Part shown: positions 18,860 to 26,770 of the stretch, in pieces | Numbering within the stretch: the stretch's first letter is position 1 | How the letters are laid out: each line of letters begins with the position of its first letter | DNA from: Polaribacter sp. SA4-10 | GTDB taxonomy: Bacteria > Bacteroidota > Bacteroidia > Flavobacteriales > Flavobacteriaceae | DNA: 64,000 nucleotides | NCBI RefSeq assembly: GCF_002163835.1 | Contig: NZ_CP019331.1 | Location: 868,001-932,000 of the forward strand | Direction of reading: 5' to 3' | Made by a program: the position numbers and the translations under genes | The notes under the pieces: generated by a model | What the model saw: the letters and a program-made list of their open reading frames with translations, nothing else | The model's database searches: none | What the model was told of the DNA's origin: nothing

Positions 18860-19378
18860 TTATTTCATTACTTTTTTTAAGATCCCAAAAACACTTCTAA
18901 TAAAAGTTGCACTTGTTAAAACTTTTATTATTGGGTTTTGCGCTGTACTTCTTCTTGTTGTAGTAGCTCTTCTGCTGCTAGATCTTTCCTTTTCTTTTTC
19001 TTCTTTTTCCTTTTTAAGTGCTATCTCTATCTAAATCTTGATTATATTTTAGCATTAATCTAAAGGTATCTAAAACTTGTTTTATCTCTTTACTTGTTAA
19101 AATATCCACTCTACTCATTGGCGCACTAAACATTGTTCTTGTCAAAGGTGTTGGAATTCCTTTTTCTGATAAATTTCCAGCTAACACTTGCAATGTTTTG
19201 GTTCCCCCAGTTCCTGTTGATACAGCAATTAAACCATCTCTGTTTAAGGCTTTTAAAGGAATTTTTACAAATGAATAATCGTTTCTTTACCTAACATTGC
19301 TGCTCCTAAAGAAATAAAATCACCTTTAGTTTTGTAACCATTATTAATGTATTCAAAAAATTCTTCCTTTTTCCCCAT
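18860..19378 (-). pseudogene. Decayed DUF853/HerA-like (YjgR-type) ATPase gene
   Basis: On the minus strand from ATG 19378 the reading is MGKKEEFFEYINNGY, then TKGDFISLGAAMLG, a start typical of DUF853 helicase-like ATPases. It then hits a stop after a frameshift (TIIHL*). In another frame GTGGTKTLQVLAGNLSEKGIP continues the Walker A region, with GTGGTK where GTGKTKT is expected. A further piece reads FSAPMSRVDILTSKEIKQVL. The last piece, SSRRATTTRRSTAQNPIIKVL, ends in a C-terminus like that of full-length family members. Intact genes encode about 500 residues, whereas only about 170 codons remain, so internal deletion and frameshifts are evident. Confidence 0.75.
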
Positions 19379-19591
19379 TCGCATAATTTTGATAAAAATA
19401 ATGAAAGTTTAAGAGTTAAGAAATTATTTGAAGATTTAGTTTGAAATAGTTTTAGATAAAGTTAGCATTAAGATAACTTTTGATTTACCCAAAGGAACAA
19501 AATGCAAATTCGACAGAATTAAAAGAGGTTTTAACTTTTGAACTAAGCTAAAACCTCTTGCAATTTTTAATGTCTTTTTAAAAGATGATTT

Positions 19592-20596
19592 TTAGTCTTT
19601 TTGAAAATACTTTGGAATCAATCCTTTTAATTTTTCTAATGTTTCTGTTACAGATAACTCACTCATTCCACCAGAAGCATTTGCATGTCCACCACCATTA
19701 AAATGTTCTTTTGCTAAAACATTTACAGGGTTTTCTGCTCCTTTAGAACGGAAAGAAATTTTCATAATTCCATCTCTTTCAGTAAAAACAATGGCAGCTT
19801 TCATTCCTTTTATTGATAAAACTAAATTTGCTAAACTATCTGTATCTCCTTTTTTGTAATTGTACTTCGCCAATTCTTCTTTAGATAAAGAAATAATAGC
19901 AACATTGTGCTCATATAAAATATCTAGCTTTTCGCTCATTGCATACCCTTGCAAACGTAAACGACTTTCTGTATTATTATCACTTAATTTTTCATGAATT
20001 AAATGATGCGCTACTCCTGCTGCTAAAATTTTAGCTAAAACCTCATGTGTCCGTGGTTTTACAGAATTAAATCTAAAGCTACCCGTATCTGTTAAAATAC
20101 CTAAGTATAAAGGGGTCCCTATTTTTTCGTCTAACAAATCTATATGTCCAGATTGTTCAATTAAATCTACAATTAATTGAGACGTAGATGAAGCAGTAGT
20201 TTCAGAAACAGTTATTGTAGGGAAATCTTCAGGGTTTAAATGATGATCTATCATAATTTTCTTACAAGTTGCTTCTTCTAACAAAACTTGCATTTCTGGT
20301 CCTACTCTATTTGTAGCATTGTAATCTAAACAGAAAATTAAATCTGCTTTTTGCATTTCTACTGTTACTTCTTCAGGGTTTTCATCCATTAAAAGAATAG
20401 CCGAAGTATCTAACCAATCTAAAAAACCAGGTGCTTTATCTGGATGACAAACAATGGCTTTTTTACCTAATTTTTCTATAAAATGAAGTAAACCTAAAGA
20501 AGACCCAATTGAGTCTCCATCTGCCGATTTATGTGCAGTAATAACGATATTTGAAGCAGCTTGAATTTCTGCCTCTATTTGTTTGTAAATATTCAT
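19592..20596 (-). CDS. nrnA: Bifunctional oligoribonuclease/PAP phosphatase NrnA-like (DHH/DHHA1)
   Basis: The 334-residue protein of the DHH superfamily shows HKSADGDSIGSSLGL (motif I), FCLDYN (motif II), IDHHLNP (the DHH motif), DTGSFRFN and the C-terminal DHHA1 motif GGGHANASGGM. NrnA degrades nano-RNAs and dephosphorylates 3'-phosphoadenosine 5'-phosphate. All metal ligands appear intact. A 9-bp inverted repeat lies just upstream of the start codon. Confidence 0.93.
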   Translation of the reverse strand: MNIYKQIEAEIQAASNIVITAHKSADGDSIGSSLGLLHFIEKLGKKAIVCHPDKAPGFLDWLDTSAILLMDENPEEVTVEMQKADLIFCLDYNATNRVGPEMQVLLEEATCKKIMIDHHLNPEDFPTITVSETTASSTSQLIVDLIEQSGHIDLLDEKIGTPLYLGILTDTGSFRFNSVKPRTHEVLAKILAAGVAHHLIHEKLSDNNTESRLRLQGYAMSEKLDILYEHNVAIISLSKEELAKYNYKKGDTDSLANLVLSIKGMKAAIVFTERDGIMKISFRSKGAENPVNVLAKEHFNGGGHANASGGMSELSVTETLEKLKGLIPKYFQKD

Positions 20597-20610
20597 GTAG
20601 TGTATTTTGC

Positions 20611-20634
20611 CAATTGCTAATACGATAGCAATTG
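20611..20634 (-). promoter_or_regulatory. Hairpin in the nrnA 5' region
   Basis: CAATTGCTA and TAGCAATTG form a perfect 9-bp stem with a 6-nt loop, beginning 15 nt before the nrnA start codon (minus strand). It could be an operator or an mRNA hairpin. On the plus strand it is followed by a T-rich run and could also act as a terminator for transcripts arriving from the other side. Confidence 0.35.
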
Positions 20635-20847
20635 TATTTTTTTTAGAGCTCGTAAAGGTAACTTTAAAATTGGCGAGAAAATTGAAGTTTTTAACCTAAT
20701 CTGTGAATTTTTTAAGCAGTTTAATGCTTGTGAAAGTTTAGAATGTTTGTAGATCTGTTACATATTTTAAATTCTGCTATTGTTCTAAATTATATAGTGC
20801 AAATTGTAATTGGTTAAATGATATTGAAATTCATGACTTTGAGAAAA

Positions 20848-21024
20848 TTATCCGTTTTTGCTAGAAATAATAGAAGTTATTAATAGACCAATTCCTAATC
20901 CTATAAGTATAGATCCAACAAATGCTAGAGGTGATTTTTCCAAGAAAAAGAATCCAACTCCAATACCAATAATTACTCCTCCTCCAATAGCCCAAGTACT
21001 CTTGTCTTCTTTTTTATTTGTCAT
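20848..21024 (-). CDS. Small glycine-rich membrane protein (58 aa)
   Basis: A short frame on the minus strand from ATG 21022-21024 (MTNKKEDKSTWAIGGG) encodes two hydrophobic, glycine-rich helices. The first is WAIGGGVIIGIGVGFFFL and the second is AFVGSILIGLGIGLLITSII, with a short SSKNG tail. The opposite-strand frame here is proline-rich and unlikely to be real. No family is recognised. The upstream sequence is AT-rich with a plausible gaaagaaa leader. Confidence 0.55.
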   Translation of the reverse strand: MTNKKEDKSTWAIGGGVIIGIGVGFFFLEKSPLAFVGSILIGLGIGLLITSIISSKNG

Positions 21025-21102
21025 TTTCTTTCGTATTAAATTAATATTTAAATATAATCCTTAATAAATTGTAACATTAACACAAATATGCAACGTTTAA
21101 AT

Positions 21103-21300
21103 GTTTTATAGTCTTTGTTAACGAAGTTCGAGTTTTATTCTTTTAGAAACAAACTAAATTATAAATCTGACTGTCATCAATCTATCCAATTTTTTAAACT
21201 ATTTTACACATTCTCTACTTACAATAATTTCAGTTTTATTGAATGAATGTAGAGCGGGTTTTAAAAGTGAATTAGAATACGTAATATTGTCTTTCATTCT
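21103..21300 (-). pseudogene. Truncated duplicate of the LytTR regulator 3' end plus its downstream flank
   Basis: On the minus strand the reading MKDNITYSNSLLKPALHSF and then NKTEIIVSRECVK*FKKLD matches the last residues of the regulator at 22077-22832 (DIITYSNSRLKLVLHSYNE, ...TEIIVSRERVKEFKNWID). It has an internal stop where Glu stood. Similarity continues past the stop codon into the flank (taaaagaataaaactcgaac and onward to atgttttata, seen at 21103-21160 and 22015-22072). It is therefore a duplicated gene end with intergenic sequence, not only coding. The VF530 gene lies between the two copies. Confidence 0.85.
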
Positions 21301-21524
21301 TTTTTTTAAAACACAAAAGTTAGGTTTATTATTGAGTAGGAAATGAAATTATTTGAAGTTTTTTTGGAGGTAAACCTGAATACACTGCTATAAAATAAGT
21401 TACGGTTGATTATTCACAATGTCACAATGTTTGTCATCTCGTTTATGAGTTTGTTAGATTTCTCTAATCATTTTATTTAGTCTTTTTTTAGACATTGTTG
21501 AAAAATCGTTTACTTTTTCACTAT

Positions 21525-21908
21525 TCAATTTGGGGCTATTTTTTCTTCTAACATATCCAGATAGACGTCCTCAACATGCTCTCGAGCCCAAGCTGTTCTT
21601 CTTAAAAAACCGAGACTTGATTTCATAGTAGGGTTGTTATTGAAACAGCGAATATTTACACGTTCCCCTAAATACTCCCAACCATAATGCGCTACCAGAC
21701 GTTCTAAAACCTGGACTAGTTTCACTCCGTGAAACGGGTTGTTTAGCTGTTCTTCAGTGGCTTGTTTCCTCTTTCTTTTTACTAGTTTATCTTCATTCAG
21801 TTCTTCATTCATCTCGGGATTGGATACTGTATCCAAAAGTTGATCTGATTGATTCTTTTTATCAGTAGACTCGTTCTGATGATTCGTTTTTATGTGCATT
21901 GTTGGCAA
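21525..21908 (-). CDS. VF530 (DUF2132)-family DNA-binding protein
   Basis: The C-terminal 70 residues match VF530/DUF2132: NPFHGVKLVQVLERLVAHYGW, then LGERVNIRCFNNNPTMKSS, then LGFLRRTAWAREHVEDVYL. Family members are small proteins of about 75 residues for which a DNA-binding role has been proposed. Here a charged, Gln/Asn/Lys-rich N-terminal extension of about 55 residues (containing KRKRKQ) precedes the domain, which is unusual. The gene lies between a real LytTR gene end and its decayed duplicate, so it may have been inserted there. Confidence 0.85.
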   Translation of the reverse strand: MPTMHIKTNHQNESTDKKNQSDQLLDTVSNPEMNEELNEDKLVKRKRKQATEEQLNNPFHGVKLVQVLERLVAHYGWEYLGERVNIRCFNNNPTMKSSLGFLRRTAWAREHVEDVYLDMLEEKIAPN

Positions 21909-22076
21909 ATCGTTTGTTAATTAATTCTAAGTATTAAATGACTCAATCGATAAAAATATAAACCAACAATTATTAAAAATCAAATAAAGTTGAAATTGTA
22001 TTTTCTTCATTTTTAATGTTTTATATTCAAGTTAGCTAAGTACAAGTTTTATTCTTTTAGCAATCAACTAACTGCG

Positions 22077-22832
22077 TCAGTCAATCCAATTTTTAAACTC
22101 TTTTACACGTTCTCTACTTACAATAATTTCGGTTTCATTATAAGAGTGTAAAACGAGTTTTAAACGAGAGTTAGAATAGGTAATAATGTCTTTTATAGCA
22201 TTTATATGTACTATAAAAGTTCTATTTACTCTAAAAAAATGTTCTGGATCTAATTGTTCTTGCCAATATTCTAAAGAATTATCTAACAAGTAATTTCTAT
22301 TTTCTTTTGTATGAATAAAGGTTGCTTTGTTTTCGCTATAAAAACATTCAATTTCATCTACATGAATAATTTTTAAATGCTGGCCAATTTTAATTGTAAA
22401 ACGTTTCTTAAATTTCCGGTCAAGAGGATTGATTAATAATTTACGTATGTCATTAATATTTACCTGAACATCTGAATGTTTATGCTGATAGGTTTTAAAT
22501 TTATCTACTGCAACTATTAATTCATCTTCATCTAAAGGTTTTAGTAAATAATCTATACTATTTAATTTGAAAGCTTTTAATGCATATTCATCATAAGCAG
22601 TTGTAAAAATGATAGCAGATTTCACTTCAATTTCTTCAAAAATTTCAAATGATAATCCGTCTGAAAGCTGTATATCTAAAAATATTAAATCTGGATGTTC
22701 ATTATTTTGCAACCAATTTAAAGACTCTTCTACAGAATGCAACATTTGTTGAACATCAATACTTAATGCTGCCAACATTCTGTTTAGCCTCCTTGCTGCT
22801 GGCTTTTCATCTTCAATTATTAATACGTTCAT
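22077..22832 (-). CDS. LytTR-family response regulator
   Basis: The 251-residue regulator starts with MNVLIIEDEKPAARRL. The receiver domain shows acidic residues D8/E9, phosphoacceptor D53 (FLDIQL), T78 region (FTTAYDEYALKAF) and K98 (LLKPLDE). A LytTR DNA-binding domain occupies about residues 145-251, including FYSENKATFIHTKENRNYLL, FFRVNRTFIVHINAI and the terminal VSRERVKEFKNW. It is the natural partner of the LytS-type kinase at 24589-25953, from which it is separated by five 2TM genes. A simple-repeat spacer lies just upstream. Confidence 0.93.
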   Translation of the reverse strand: MNVLIIEDEKPAARRLNRMLAALSIDVQQMLHSVEESLNWLQNNEHPDLIFLDIQLSDGLSFEIFEEIEVKSAIIFTTAYDEYALKAFKLNSIDYLLKPLDEDELIVAVDKFKTYQHKHSDVQVNINDIRKLLINPLDRKFKKRFTIKIGQHLKIIHVDEIECFYSENKATFIHTKENRNYLLDNSLEYWQEQLDPEHFFRVNRTFIVHINAIKDIITYSNSRLKLVLHSYNETEIIVSRERVKEFKNWID

Positions 22833-22878
22833 TTTTTAAAAGATTATTGGATTTTTGATTTTTAGATTTTTAGATATT

Positions 22879-22935
22879 TGGATTGTTGGATTGTTGGATT
22901 GTTGGACTTCGACAATCTCAGTCTGACATTTGTAA
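22879..22935. repeat. Simple tandem repeat and REP-like sequence upstream of LytTR gene
   Basis: An 8-nt unit GGATTGTT is repeated three times in a row, preceded by related GATTTTTA units. It is followed by gacttcgacaatctcagtct, a phrase of the type found in many Flavobacterial intergenic repeats. The stretch 22833-23018 has no gene. Confidence 0.5.
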
Positions 22936-23018
22936 TTTTTAATAGATTTTATCAACTTTTGAGATTCCTCAATCGCTTAAAAAAGCTCATTACTGAATGA
23001 CATAAAGAGGAACTTATT

Positions 23019-23330
23019 TTACGCTTCCATAAATTCGTTAATTTTTCTTTCTTCCCAATCTTTTCCAAATAGATTAAGATATCCAAACGTTTTTAAAGCA
23101 TGAAACAACAAGAAAAAACCCCAAATGAACCAAATAGGAACCTGCGTAAAACCATCGCCATCAAATTGATTACTTACTTTAAAATCTCCAACTATTTTAA
23201 ACGAGAAATTCCAAACAAAAGCTAAAAACAAATTTACCAATATATAAGTAACTACGTGCTTGTAGAATTTTTTAATTTCTTCTACTTTTCGTTTTGCTCT
23301 TAATAACTTTTTCTCACTTAGGTTTTCCAT
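23019..23330 (-). CDS. 2TM-domain protein (paralogue 5 of 5)
   Basis: The 103-residue protein has the 2TM layout: a basic lead helix (AKRKVEEIKKFYKHVVTYILV), two membrane helices (about 27-47 and 66-86) and the C-terminal amphipathic tail GKDWEERKINEFMEA. The family is of unknown function. It is the last of five tandem paralogues between the kinase and the LytTR regulator. The spacing between paralogues is 2-5 nt or a short overlap, so they are one operon. Confidence 0.85.
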   Translation of the reverse strand: MENLSEKKLLRAKRKVEEIKKFYKHVVTYILVNLFLAFVWNFSFKIVGDFKVSNQFDGDGFTQVPIWFIWGFFLLFHALKTFGYLNLFGKDWEERKINEFMEA

Positions 23331-23334
23331 CGCT

Positions 23335-23670
23335 TTAGATATTTTTACTTCGTTGCTCTTCTTTATCCATCAATTCTTTAATTTTCTTTTCTTCCCAATC
23401 ACTTCCAAAACCTAAAGATTTAAAACCAAAAACGCCTAACCAGTGAAAAAACATTCCTATTCCCCAAAAAATCCAAGTAGAATAAACGCCGAAGTTAGAA
23501 AGAGTATCTTCAAAACGATAGCCACTTTTCATTAATCCCCATATGATAATTCCACTTAAAAAAATGTTTGTTAAAACATAAACAATGAAGTGAATATAAA
23601 ATCCTTTTATAGCTTTCACTCTTTTTTTGGCTCTTATATAACTTGCTTCTTGTGTAAAATTATTGTCCAT
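23335..23670 (-). CDS. 2TM-domain protein (paralogue 4 of 5)
   Basis: The 111-residue protein starts with ASYIRAKKRVKAIKGFYIHF, followed by two membrane helices. The second shows WIFWGIGMFFHWLGVFGFKSL, and the tail is SDWEEKKIKELMDKEEQR. Its start overlaps the end of the previous paralogue by 11 nt (23660-23670). The N-terminal and C-terminal motifs are nearly the same as in the neighbours, while the loop between the helices is diverged. Confidence 0.87.
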   Translation of the reverse strand: MDNNFTQEASYIRAKKRVKAIKGFYIHFIVYVLTNIFLSGIIIWGLMKSGYRFEDTLSNFGVYSTWIFWGIGMFFHWLGVFGFKSLGFGSDWEEKKIKELMDKEEQRSKNI

Positions 23671-23971
23671 GATTTCTATTTTTTTTACTTTGTTCTTCCA
23701 TTAACTCTTTAATCTTTTTTTCTTCCCAATCTTTTCCAAAACCTATTTTTCTAAATCCAAAAACAGCCATCCAATGAAAAAAAACACCAACTCCCCAACC
23801 TAATAACGAAAACCAGAACCAATGAAATCCTGGTGAAAACAGCAGATTTACTGTAATTATAATTGGCATTATTAAAACATAAAGAGAAAAGTGAATATAG
23901 AATCCTTTTATTTCTTTCACTCTCTTTTTTGCTTTGATGTATTCTTGTTCTTTAGTAAAACCTTGTTGCAT
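23660..23971 (-). CDS. 2TM-domain protein (paralogue 3 of 5)
   Basis: The 103-residue protein has EYIKAKKRVKEIKGFYIHF at the start, helices around LYVLIMPIIITVNLLF and WFWFSLLGWGVGVFFHW, and the tail GKDWEEKKIKELMEEQSKK. The loop FSPGFHWFWF is close to that in the kinase-fused 2TM domain (FSPGFHWFWF), so this copy and the kinase C-terminus are the closest pair by eye. Confidence 0.88.
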   Translation of the reverse strand: MQQGFTKEQEYIKAKKRVKEIKGFYIHFSLYVLIMPIIITVNLLFSPGFHWFWFSLLGWGVGVFFHWMAVFGFRKIGFGKDWEEKKIKELMEEQSKKNRNHGQ

Positions 23972-23975
23972 AACT

Positions 23976-24263
23976 TTATGTATTCTCGTTCATAAATTCT
24001 TTAATCTTTTTCTCTTCCCAGTTTTTTCCGATTCCTAAAAGCCTAAACCCAAAAACGGTTAACCAATGAACTAAAAGTCCTGATCCCCAACCAAAAACAG
24101 AAAACCAAAACCAATGAAAATGAGGTTCAAACTTTAGATTCATAAAAATAATTACGGGTATAATTATACAGTAAACTGTTAAATGCGTATAAAATCCTTT
24201 AATGTCTTTTACTCTTTTTTGAGCTTTATAATAACGCTGTTCTTTTGTAAAACCAGATTCCAT
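23976..24263 (-). CDS. 2TM-domain protein (paralogue 2 of 5)
   Basis: The 95-residue protein shows RYYKAQKRVKDIKGFYTHL, helices around YCIIIPVIIFMNLKF and WFWFSVFGWGSGLLVHW, and the tail GKNWEEKKIKEFMNE. It belongs to the subgroup with the FHWFWF motif between the helices, shared with paralogue 3 and the kinase C-terminal domain. Confidence 0.88.
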   Translation of the reverse strand: MESGFTKEQRYYKAQKRVKDIKGFYTHLTVYCIIIPVIIFMNLKFEPHFHWFWFSVFGWGSGLLVHWLTVFGFRLLGIGKNWEEKKIKEFMNENT

Positions 24264-24265
24264 AT

Positions 24266-24589
24266 CTATCTTCTATTATTTTGTTCGTCCATGTATTTTT
24301 TAATTTTTTTCTCTTCCCAATCTTTGCTCATAAACAGATTCAAACCAAAAGTATTTAATGCTTGAAAAGCGATTCCTATTCCCCAATACAAACAAATTTT
24401 ATAATTATGGTAATCAGAAAGAGCTTCTATAAAAGTATCTCCATCATTTATATCTCCTACAATAAAGATTGCACTTAGAAATGTATTTACAATAACATAC
24501 GTTGCTAAATGCTTGTAAAATTTACTGATTTTTTCTACTTTTTTACGAGCCAGAACATATTGCTGTTCTTTAGTGAATTCCTTTTCCAT
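24266..24589 (-). CDS. 2TM-domain protein (paralogue 1 of 5)
   Basis: The 107-residue protein has QYVLARKKVEKISKFYKHL at the start, a longer acidic loop between helices (GDINDGDTFIEALSDYHNY), and then WGIGIAFQALNTFGLN and the tail SKDWEEKKIKKYMDE. It overlaps the kinase stop by 1 nt. With paralogue 5 it forms a second subgroup whose second helix ends in a LNTFG/LKTFG motif. Confidence 0.87.
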   Translation of the reverse strand: MEKEFTKEQQYVLARKKVEKISKFYKHLATYVIVNTFLSAIFIVGDINDGDTFIEALSDYHNYKICLYWGIGIAFQALNTFGLNLFMSKDWEEKKIKKYMDEQNNRR

Positions 24590-25953
24590 TATCTTGTTCT
24601 GTTATGTTGGTTCTCTTTATCCATCATTTCTTTAATTTTTCTCTCTTCCCAATTTTTTCCTAAGAAAATAGTGTAATTATTTACTTCTAAAAAGTGAAAA
24701 GTTAATCCCAATCCCCATCCAAATATTGGAAACCAGAACCAGTGAAAACCTGGTGAAAATTTTAAATTGATAAAAATTAAAAAAGGAATTACTAAACAGT
24801 ATGAAGCTAAATTTTGATAAAACTCTTTCAATTTCTCTACTCTTTCTACTGCTTTTACATAGTTGCTATTTTCTAAATCTTCTGTATACATAATATCGTT
24901 CATTTTATAAAGGAGCGGTAAACTCACCTTAAAAGTTTTGTTGTTATTTTCTATTTTCACTCCTTTTAGAGTGATTAATCCATATCTATCAGCAATATTC
25001 TGCAAACCAACTTTAGTGCTTTTACCTATTGTTTCTTTAGGATTTACATTGTTTTCTATAATTAAATAATTATCTTCTTCATAAATTGTAATTGTTAGTG
25101 GCTTAGAAGTAGAAACCACATTGTGCTTTACTGCATTCTCTAACAAAAGTTGCAATGATAAAGGCACAATTTTTAACTCATTATTACTTATAGCATCTGG
25201 AATATTAAATTGAACCGCATCTTCAAAACGCATTCCTAACAATTCCATATACGTTTTTGCAAACTTTAATTCTTCTTCAATTGGTACTAAATCTTTATTT
25301 CTTTGTTCTAAAACATATCTGTATACTTTAGATAATTTTGTGGTAAATTTTTCTGCCTGATTTGGGTTTTCACCAATTAAACTCGTTAATACATTTAAAC
25401 TATTAAACAAAAAATGTGGATCTAATTGATTTTTTAAAGACTCAAATTTTGCTGTTTCTGTTTTAGCGACAATCTCTTGTTTTGTAGTTTCTTTACTTAC
25501 AGATTTTTTCCATTCTATCATAAACCCTCGGGCATGTAAAAAAGCTGAAATTGCAAAGGTAAATATCATCCAGAATAAATGATTCCATATCATTCGTTCA
25601 CTAAAAAGCGACTCAAAACTATTTCCAAATATTTTTACATATAAAACATAATGAATAATAAGTATAACAGGCACTGTATAAGAAACCGTAGCAATTATGC
25701 CTGCCCAAACTCTAGTATTGGTTTGCGTTACCCAATCCCATTTAGTTGTTAAATAATCATTTAATAAACCTTGTCCTAAACCCAAACTAAAAGAATGCAT
25801 TGCAGAAATACCTAACGTCATAAAAAATGATTTTATCGTATAATTTCCGTTTATTAAAAAAAAGAAAGCTGCAAAAATTAAAGTCATTTTTACAGTTAGT
25901 AAAAGCCCTTTTTTTAATTCTATTAGTGAAAATGTATTTTTTTGAGCGCTCAT
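24589..25953 (-). CDS. LytS/YehU-type sensor histidine kinase with C-terminal 2TM domain
   Basis: The 454-residue protein has about four N-terminal membrane helices (residues 17-140). A His_kinase domain follows with the phosphoacceptor in LDPHFLFNSLNVL (about residue 183), and an HATPase domain with LLLENAVKHNV and GLQNIADRYGL. After a short linker the last 85 residues are a complete 2TM domain (AVERVEKLKEFYQNLASYC, FSPGFHWFWF, GKNWEERKIKEMM). The same domain is encoded by the next five genes. It is presumably the partner of the LytTR regulator. Kinase-2TM fusions occur in Flavobacteria. Confidence 0.93.
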   Translation of the reverse strand: MSAQKNTFSLIELKKGLLLTVKMTLIFAAFFFLINGNYTIKSFFMTLGISAMHSFSLGLGQGLLNDYLTTKWDWVTQTNTRVWAGIIATVSYTVPVILIIHYVLYVKIFGNSFESLFSERMIWNHLFWMIFTFAISAFLHARGFMIEWKKSVSKETTKQEIVAKTETAKFESLKNQLDPHFLFNSLNVLTSLIGENPNQAEKFTTKLSKVYRYVLEQRNKDLVPIEEELKFAKTYMELLGMRFEDAVQFNIPDAISNNELKIVPLSLQLLLENAVKHNVVSTSKPLTITIYEEDNYLIIENNVNPKETIGKSTKVGLQNIADRYGLITLKGVKIENNNKTFKVSLPLLYKMNDIMYTEDLENSNYVKAVERVEKLKEFYQNLASYCLVIPFLIFINLKFSPGFHWFWFPIFGWGLGLTFHFLEVNNYTIFLGKNWEERKIKEMMDKENQHNRTR

Positions 25954-25981
25954 TTTACCTTTTTAATTTGTGTGCTATTTA

Positions 25982-26398
25982 TTAAAATTTAATATCTAAT
26001 TTAATACTTTTATTAGTAACTACAAATTTTGCATCCTCATAACTTGGAGGGCCAAAAAAATTCATTTTATTATTAGAAGCGCCATAATCTTCTAAAGGCA
26101 TTCCATTAGCTTGAAAATCCATTTTATTATTTTCATTTTTATCATGATAACAAATAACTGCATATTCTCCAGCTTTTACGTTTTCAAAAATAACGATACT
26201 TTTTCCATCTAAAATTTTAGATTGTTTTGCTTGCAATGGTTCCATTCTAAAATTTTCTTTATTGTATAAAGCAAATCCCACTTTACCCTCATCTGAAGTA
26301 CTATTTATTACAGTTGCCGTAATTGTTTTGTTTTGTGCCGAGATCGAATTTGTAATAAATAAAATAATTACGGTAATAATTGCTGCTAAAAATTTCAT
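25982..26398 (-). CDS. DUF2141-domain secreted protein
   Basis: The 138-residue protein has a signal peptide (MKFLAAIITVIILFITNSIS, cleavage after SAQ-type motif). The DUF2141 pattern follows: VGFALYNKENF, GEYAVICYHDKNENNKMDF with its Asp/Asn cluster, MPLEDYGASNN and FGPPSYEDAKF. The function is unknown and it is probably periplasmic or surface located. It lies 29 nt upstream of the kinase gene in the same direction and probably heads the operon, so it could be a sensed or output component. Confidence 0.88.
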   Translation of the reverse strand: MKFLAAIITVIILFITNSISAQNKTITATVINSTSDEGKVGFALYNKENFRMEPLQAKQSKILDGKSIVIFENVKAGEYAVICYHDKNENNKMDFQANGMPLEDYGASNNKMNFFGPPSYEDAKFVVTNKSIKLDIKF

Positions 26399-26588
26399 GA
26401 TTTTTTTTTATTGGTTATTGATGGTACAAAGATGCAACAGAAGGCACATTTTTGAAATTAAAGAATACCGAACTGTATTTTTTTTAGGATGAATTGTAAT
26501 ATTTATATATAATAAGACAATATATAGTAAAGGTTTTTCACCTCTAAGGTTTTATAAATTATCAATAAAGGATTATTTAGAATATATA

Positions 26589-26603
26589 TTGATAAATATT
26601 CAA
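26589..26603 (+). promoter_or_regulatory. Possible ArgR-type (ARG box-like) palindrome
   Basis: TTGATAAATATTCAA is an imperfect palindrome resembling half of an ARG box operator and lies about 100 nt upstream of the arginine leader peptide. AT-rich palindromes occur by chance in this sequence, so the match is weak. No ArgR gene is in the window. Confidence 0.22.
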
Positions 26604-26683
26604 CTCAAAATGCAATTTTGTTTAAATTTAATAAAACTTATAAAAAAGCGATACATTTATGTTAATACATTTGAAAAATTATA

Positions 26684-26691
26684 TACTTTCG
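26684..26691 (+). promoter_or_regulatory. Candidate -7 box of the arginine operon (TACTTTCG)
   Basis: TACTTTCG differs by one base from TAnnTTTG and ends 4 nt before the leader-peptide ATG. If used, transcription would start at or very near that ATG, making the leader message almost leaderless. The evidence is the motif position only. Confidence 0.35.
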
Positions 26692-26695
26692 TACC

Positions 26696-26770
26696 ATGAT
26701 TACTTCAAGAAGAAATAAATTATGTACTACAATAGGTCCCAGTTTGCGCTTACGCAACCGCCGTCGCTAA
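26696..26770 (+). CDS. Arginine-rich leader peptide of the arg/pro operon (24 aa)
   Basis: ATG at 26696 opens a 24-codon frame ending in TAA at 26768-26770. The peptide begins MITSRRNKLCTTIGPS and ends LRLRNRRR. Five of its last seven residues are arginine, encoded by CGC/CGT in a genome that prefers AGA, and Arg-Arg also occurs at positions 5-6. It lies 243 nt upstream of the first arginine gene, and the following 240 nt hold hairpins. This is the classical layout of ribosome-mediated attenuation, in which ribosome stalling at Arg codons would relieve termination when charged tRNA-Arg is scarce. Confidence 0.8.
   Translation: MITSRRNKLCTTIGPSLRLRNRRR

Noticed and set aside
20858..21064. Plus-strand proline/isoleucine-rich frame
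   Set aside because: It is the complement of a glycine-rich two-helix protein on the minus strand (20848-21024), which has better composition and a start codon.
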